The notes under the pieces are model-generated. The model did no database searches. It was not told the DNA's origin and was given only the letters and a program-made list of their open reading frames with translations. The position numbers and the translations under genes were made by a program. Below are positions 5,368 through 8,404 of a stretch of 8,404 nucleotides of DNA, one piece after another (positions within the stretch are counted from its first letter, which is position 1; every line of letters begins with the position of its first letter). The stretch comes from an uncultured Chlamydiae bacterium (lineage in GTDB: Bacteria > Chlamydiota > Chlamydiia > Chlamydiales > SM23-39), in NCBI GenBank assembly GCA_903889795.1, contig CAISYW010000020.1, positions 1 to 8,404 of the forward strand, read 5' to 3'.

Positions 5368-6450
5368 ATGCGTTGGGTTTTTTGTTTGTTGTTTTTTTGC
5401 TCTGTTTTGTACGCGAAACGGGTTGAGATTTATGAGGACTGGGCACCTGATGCTTCGGGCGATGCGATGTTTCAAGAGTCAGCAATTGCCTCCGGCCGTT
5501 ATCATGCCCTTAGAAAGGCATTTGAGGAAAAGGGCTATTCAGTACGCTGCTGGGATCGGCGTGCTCATTTTCCATGGATGATGAGTTTTAAGCAGATTCA
5601 TGGCTGGATGGATTTTATGCATTGGCTGGGGTTTTCTCTTCCGAGAAAAAATCCTTTCGATGATGAAACAAAATATGTTTTTTTTACTGGAATTGGATTG
5701 GAATTGAGAGATTGGAATTTGAATGGGCTGAGAGGTCCAAAGCTAAATGTTTTTATTTGGGAGCCGCCTTCAGTACAGCCTGAAGCGTATGATCTTGAGA
5801 GGCAAAAATGCTTTCATCGGATTTATACATTCGATGACGATTTGGTCGATAATCGTCGATATTTCAAGTTTTATCTGCCATTTTTACGGCCTCATATTCA
5901 GTCGATCGTTCCCTATGAAGATAGAAAATTTCTTACTCTGATCGCATCAAGGCTGAAAAGTAAATACATCAAAGAACTCTATTCGGAGCGCGAGAAAGTC
6001 TGTCGTTTTTTTGAGACGCAGGAAGATGGTTTTTTTGATTTGTATGGCCGAGGTTGGAAAAGGTTAAAGTTTAAAAATTGGAAAGGTCAAATTCCCGGAA
6101 GTTTTGATGAAAAAATTGAAGTATTAAAGAACTATAAATTCGCTTTTGCTTACGAAAATAGCCACAATAAAGGCTATATTACGGAAAAATTGTGGCATTG
6201 TTTTGCCGCAGGTGTTGTGCCTATTTATTGGGGTGCAGATAATGTGACCGACTATGTTCCCGCAGACTGTTTTGTTGATCGACGAAAATTTGGCAGTAAT
6301 GAAGAGCTTCTCGATTTTTTAAAAGCCATGACCAAGTCTGAGTGGGAAGGATATGTTCAAAGGGGAGAGCAGTTCTTGCTGACTGAAATGGCACAGCGAT
6401 TCACTGATCAGAATTATATTCGGACCATGGCAGAGGCTTTGGGAAATTAG
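5368..6450 (+). CDS. GT10 (alpha-1,3-fucosyltransferase-like) protein with N-terminal signal sequence
   Basis: The 360-residue protein has the GT10 catalytic signature near its C-terminus: NYKFAFAYENS (255-265), GYITEKLW (269-276), AAGVVPIYWGA (280-290) and DCFVDRRKF (300-308), with Glu263, Glu273 and Lys274 at the positions used by GDP-fucose-binding enzymes. The N-terminal half is only loosely conserved, as usual in this family. Unexpectedly, residues 1-16 (MRWVFCLLFFCSVLYA) form a good export signal or membrane anchor, with LYA-K as a possible cleavage site. The ATG at 5368 has no strong Shine-Dalgarno, and no other start fits better because Met34 would remove the first strand. It probably transfers fucose or a related GDP-sugar to a glycan. 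A location outside the cytoplasm would need a donor supply there, so a membrane anchor or secretion into a host are alternatives. Its composition is closer to the flanking chromosome than to the two preceding genes. Confidence 0.8.
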   Translation: MRWVFCLLFFCSVLYAKRVEIYEDWAPDASGDAMFQESAIASGRYHALRKAFEEKGYSVRCWDRRAHFPWMMSFKQIHGWMDFMHWLGFSLPRKNPFDDETKYVFFTGIGLELRDWNLNGLRGPKLNVFIWEPPSVQPEAYDLERQKCFHRIYTFDDDLVDNRRYFKFYLPFLRPHIQSIVPYEDRKFLTLIASRLKSKYIKELYSEREKVCRFFETQEDGFFDLYGRGWKRLKFKNWKGQIPGSFDEKIEVLKNYKFAFAYENSHNKGYITEKLWHCFAAGVVPIYWGADNVTDYVPADCFVDRRKFGSNEELLDFLKAMTKSEWEGYVQRGEQFLLTEMAQRFTDQNYIRTMAEALGN

Positions 6451-6530
6451 GGATTGTACCGAAATGATTGCTTTGTCGCTTTTCGAGTTCTTTTGAACCA
6501 CTCCCGGTATATAAATTTCTGGTTATTAAG

Positions 6531-6558
6531 TTGACTTTTTTTTGCGGTTCTTTAAAAT
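6531..6558 (+). promoter_or_regulatory. Good sigma70-type promoter upstream of the ABC operon
   Basis: TTGACT (6531-6536) and TAAAAT (6553-6558) are spaced by 16 bases, the best promoter match in the window. Transcription would start near 6565, about 160 bases before the ATPase start and upstream of a terminator hairpin. Confidence 0.55.
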
Positions 6559-6564
6559 AGATTA

Positions 6565-6653
6565 AAATTCAATCCTCGTTAGAGATATGAGAATCTAAAT
6601 CGTTCTTTTTCTTTTATTGCCTGGCTATCCCAATCCTCATTGGGTTGTTTTTT
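6565..6653 (+). ncRNA. Candidate small RNA or attenuated leader of the ABC operon
   Basis: A transcript from the promoter at 6531-6558 would meet the terminator at 6629-6653 after about 89 nucleotides. The leader contains CAATCCTC(G/A)TT twice (6570-6580 and 6631-6641), and a three-codon frame (ATG at 6587, stop TAA at 6596-6598). TTCAAT at 6568-6573 could pair with the terminator arm ATTGGG through G-U pairs, which gives a possible antiterminator. The limits are inferred and no RNA family is recognised. Confidence 0.3.
6629..6653 (+). terminator. Rho-independent terminator ahead of the ABC operon
   Basis: CCCAAT (6629-6634) pairs with ATTGGG (6639-6644) around a CCTC loop, followed directly by TTGTTTTTT. 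It may end the glycosyltransferase transcripts, the leader RNA described above, or both. Confidence 0.7.
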
Positions 6654-6725
6654 AGCTAAGTGCAAATCGGCTCTTTCCTAAGAGTTACTCATTACTTTTT
6701 TTTTACATTTTTTTTTGGTATTTTT

Positions 6726-7481
6726 ATGACTCACACGCTGATTCATCTGCGTTCAGTGAAAAAGTTTTATCGTGATAAAAGCTATAGTAAAGAGGCTTTG
6801 AAGGGCATCACACTAGATATTCATGAAGGGGAAATTCTCTCTCTTTTGGGTGTCAACGGGGCAGGCAAAACAACTCTATCGACGATTGTAGCTGGTTTAC
6901 ATCCGCCCAGCTCGGGCGAGGTGTTGTATAAGAATCGATCGATTTATGATGACATCGTTTCTTATCGAAAAATCGTTGGATTTTGTCCTCAAAAACCCAA
7001 TCTGGATCTCTCGCTAACTCTTGAGGAAAATCTCATTTTTGCCGGTCGCTATCATTTGATGCCGCTTGTAGATATTCGTAGCCGGGTCAAACAACTTTTG
7101 GACCAATTCCACCTCAATGAATATGCAAAAGCGAAAGCCTCTGTATTATCAGGAGGCTATATGCAGCGTTTTTTGATCGCACGGACATTGATTCATCGTC
7201 CTCGATTGATCATTTTGGATGAACCTACTGTGGGATTGGATCCTCACATCCGGCATCAGTTATGGGAGCAAATTTCCCTCCTGAAACAGAATGGAGCGTC
7301 CATTTTATTGACCACTCATTACATGGACGAGGCCGAGCGTCTATCCGATCGAGTATGTATCATTGATGCCGGTGAAGTGAAAATTGTTGATAAGCCGGTT
7401 AATCTCATGAAACTTCATCAAAAAGAACGGTTGGAAGAAGTTTTTTTAAAATTGATTCAAGAGTCAGATTATGAAGAATAG
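6726..7481 (+). CDS. ABC-2 exporter ATP-binding protein (DrrA/NodI/YadG type)
   Basis: From the ATG at 6726 the protein has 251 residues. An in-frame GTG at 6660 would add a Phe-rich stretch encoded by poly-T, which is not expected in an ATPase. The nucleotide-binding motifs are complete: Walker A GVNGAGKTT (42-50, Lys48), Q-loop Gln89 in FCPQKPN, signature LSGGY (141-145; most relatives have LSGGM or LSGGQ), Walker B LIILDEP (161-167, Glu166 catalytic) and the switch His198 in TTHYMDEAE. It powers an exporter together with the next gene product on the inner face of the membrane. No extra C-terminal domain of the Wzt type is present, so a role in O-antigen export is not indicated. No Shine-Dalgarno precedes the start, which sits behind two long T-runs. 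Confidence 0.9.
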   Translation: MTHTLIHLRSVKKFYRDKSYSKEALKGITLDIHEGEILSLLGVNGAGKTTLSTIVAGLHPPSSGEVLYKNRSIYDDIVSYRKIVGFCPQKPNLDLSLTLEENLIFAGRYHLMPLVDIRSRVKQLLDQFHLNEYAKAKASVLSGGYMQRFLIARTLIHRPRLIILDEPTVGLDPHIRHQLWEQISLLKQNGASILLTTHYMDEAERLSDRVCIIDAGEVKIVDKPVNLMKLHQKERLEEVFLKLIQESDYEE

Positions 7482-8280
7482 CAGCATTTGTCAGTCAGAA
7501 TATTTTAGATATTTAACGATCATGTATCATTTGATTTGCCGCGATATGCGCGTGTTTAAAGAAGAGTTTTGGGGAAAGATCGTCAATACTGCGATCCTTT
7601 TATTCACAACAATGATTGTGTTTAGTTATTTTCTTCCCGCCTACGGTTTACAATCCAATTACGGACCGTTTATCCTCATTGGCGTCATAGCGGGCTTTGG
7701 ATTTTTTGAGGTGATCGGCAAGGTGAGTTTAATGCTTGCTGATATGGAGGGGGATAAAACCATTCTCTACACTCTTTCGCTGCCCATTCCTTCCGGGCTC
7801 GTCTTTATCTATATCGGGATCTCGTGGTCGATACTTTCCTCGATCATTAGTCTTGTATTGTTTCCTTTGGGTAAACTTGTTTTGTTTTATCAGTTTGACT
7901 TGAGCGTAATTAGCTGGTGGAAGCTTCCCTTGATATTTATTTTAAGCAATCTCTTTTTTGGTTTTTTCGCTCTATGGTTATCAGCGGTTTTAAAAAAGAT
8001 GAGTGATTTATCCAATCTCTTTGTGCGTGTTGTCAATCCGATGTATATGTTCGGCGGTTATATGTATTCCTGGGCGGCTGTTTATGAGATTTCCCATACG
8101 GCGGGATATCTGCATCTGATCAATCCGCTGGTCTATGTCATGGAAGGGATGCGCGCGGCAACGTTGGGATCTGCCGGCTATCTACCCTTTGGAGTCAGTT
8201 TTTTTGCTCTTGCAGCATTTACTGTATTTTTTGGCTGGGATGCCAGCCGACGTCTTCAAAGAACGCTTGATTGTGTATAG
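7471..8280 (+). CDS. ABC-2 type exporter permease
   Basis: This 269-residue membrane protein has about six hydrophobic segments (roughly 36-56, 66-88, 108-131, 151-173, 188-205 and 237-256) and a cytoplasmic N-terminus that includes RDMRVFKEEFW. Loop features such as INPLVYVMEGMRAATLG (217-233) between the last two helices are typical of ABC-2 permeases of the NodJ/DrrB/YadH kind. It overlaps the ATPase gene by 11 bases, so the two are translationally coupled and form one transporter, probably a homodimer of each subunit. The substrate (drug, lipid or glycan precursor) cannot be inferred. The gene is followed by a strong hairpin. Confidence 0.88.
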   Translation: MKNSSICQSEYFRYLTIMYHLICRDMRVFKEEFWGKIVNTAILLFTTMIVFSYFLPAYGLQSNYGPFILIGVIAGFGFFEVIGKVSLMLADMEGDKTILYTLSLPIPSGLVFIYIGISWSILSSIISLVLFPLGKLVLFYQFDLSVISWWKLPLIFILSNLFFGFFALWLSAVLKKMSDLSNLFVRVVNPMYMFGGYMYSWAAVYEISHTAGYLHLINPLVYVMEGMRAATLGSAGYLPFGVSFFALAAFTVFFGWDASRRLQRTLDCV

Positions 8281-8295
8281 AAAATGGAAAAAAAT

Positions 8296-8325
8296 GAAAA
8301 CCAAGGCCTTAACGCTTTGGTTTTC
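8296..8325. terminator. Strong hairpin terminator between convergent genes
   Basis: GAAAACCAAGGC (8296-8307) and GCTTTGGTTTTC (8314-8325) form a 12-bp stem with one G-U pair and a CTTAAC loop. On the minus strand the stem is followed by ATTTTTTTCC, a good T-tract, so it best terminates the gene entering from the right. On the plus strand the T-run is inside the stem, and it may also stop the permease transcript. Confidence 0.7.
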
Positions 8326-8335
8326 AAGATCAGAT

Positions 8336-8404
8336 TCAATCTAAGTATTCTTCGATAAGGTCAATATCCTTCAAATCTTTTTCTCGATTCATAAATCTTT
8401 TCCA
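8336..8404 (-). CDS. C-terminal end of an unidentified minus-strand protein (possibly nucleotidyltransferase-like)
   Basis: Reading the minus strand from the window edge gives 22 residues ending NREKDLKDIDLIEEYLD and a TGA at 8338-8336. The pattern (K/R)xxxREKDLxDIxxIEEYL resembles the last helix of nucleotidyltransferase-fold proteins that end in a KDLxD motif, but 22 residues are too few for a firm assignment. The terminator hairpin 11 bases beyond the stop supports a genuine gene end. The rest lies outside the window. Confidence 0.5.
   Translation of the reverse strand, partial: WKRFMNREKDLKDIDLIEEYLD

Noticed and set aside
6487..6498. GTTC-TTTT-GAAC hairpin after the GT10 gene
   Set aside because: A 4-bp stem without a following T-run is too small to call a terminator.
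6660..6725. GTG at 6660 as start of the ABC ATPase, giving a membrane-anchored ATPase
   Set aside because: The added Phe-rich stretch comes from poly-T DNA directly after a terminator. ABC-2 ATPases normally begin a few residues before the first strand, as the ATG at 6726 does.
8135..8344. 69-codon plus-strand frame across the permease end
   Set aside because: It overlaps the permease and the terminator hairpin in another frame and shows no motif.
1..8404. CRISPR array, tRNA or rRNA genes
   Set aside because: No regularly spaced direct repeats, and no tRNA cloverleaf or conserved rRNA segments were seen on either strand by eye.

Overview
The window looks like an accessory stretch of a moderately low-GC Gram-negative chromosome. 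The M2-type peptidase, the mix of three unrelated glycosyltransferases, a fucosyltransferase-like protein with a signal sequence, the IS605-type debris and the weak Shine-Dalgarno sites would fit an amoeba- or host-associated bacterium such as an environmental chlamydia (Parachlamydia/Waddlia type). That assignment is inference: no taxonomic marker gene is present.

Left edge (1-386). The right end of an IS200/IS605-family element occupies 1-241. It carries the 3' tail of a tnpB gene and the typical end hairpin, and it stops at TCAA. Immediately beyond it, on the minus strand, lies the first 22 codons of a GNAT-type acetyltransferase gene that the element appears to have cut off. Upstream of that fragment, and divergent from it, begins the first large gene.

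Centre-left (387-3411). A 725-residue protein joins three parts in one frame: a signal sequence, a GyrI-like/integron-associated effector-binding domain, and an angiotensin-converting-enzyme-like (M2) zinc metallopeptidase. This arrangement is the most unusual feature of the window. The junction and a second strong internal ribosome binding site suggest a recent gene fusion and two possible translation starts. A four-helix membrane protein of the DUF4239 (bestrophin-like) type follows 58 bases later.

Centre (3412-6450). Three glycosyltransferase genes of different families follow in one direction: a GT-A enzyme with a galactosyltransferase-type GPED motif, a GT25 (LPS-type) enzyme, and a GT10 (alpha-1,3-fucosyltransferase-like) enzyme with an N-terminal signal sequence. 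The first two and their spacers are clearly more AT-rich than the rest and look like a transferred cassette. Together they could extend or cap a surface glycan, but no acceptor is visible.

Right (6451-8404). A well-formed promoter, then a rho-independent terminator, then a two-gene ABC-2 exporter operon (ATPase and permease, 11-base overlap). The promoter-terminator-gene order suggests either attenuation or a small RNA. A strong hairpin after the permease separates it from a convergent minus-strand gene, of which only the last 22 codons are in the window.
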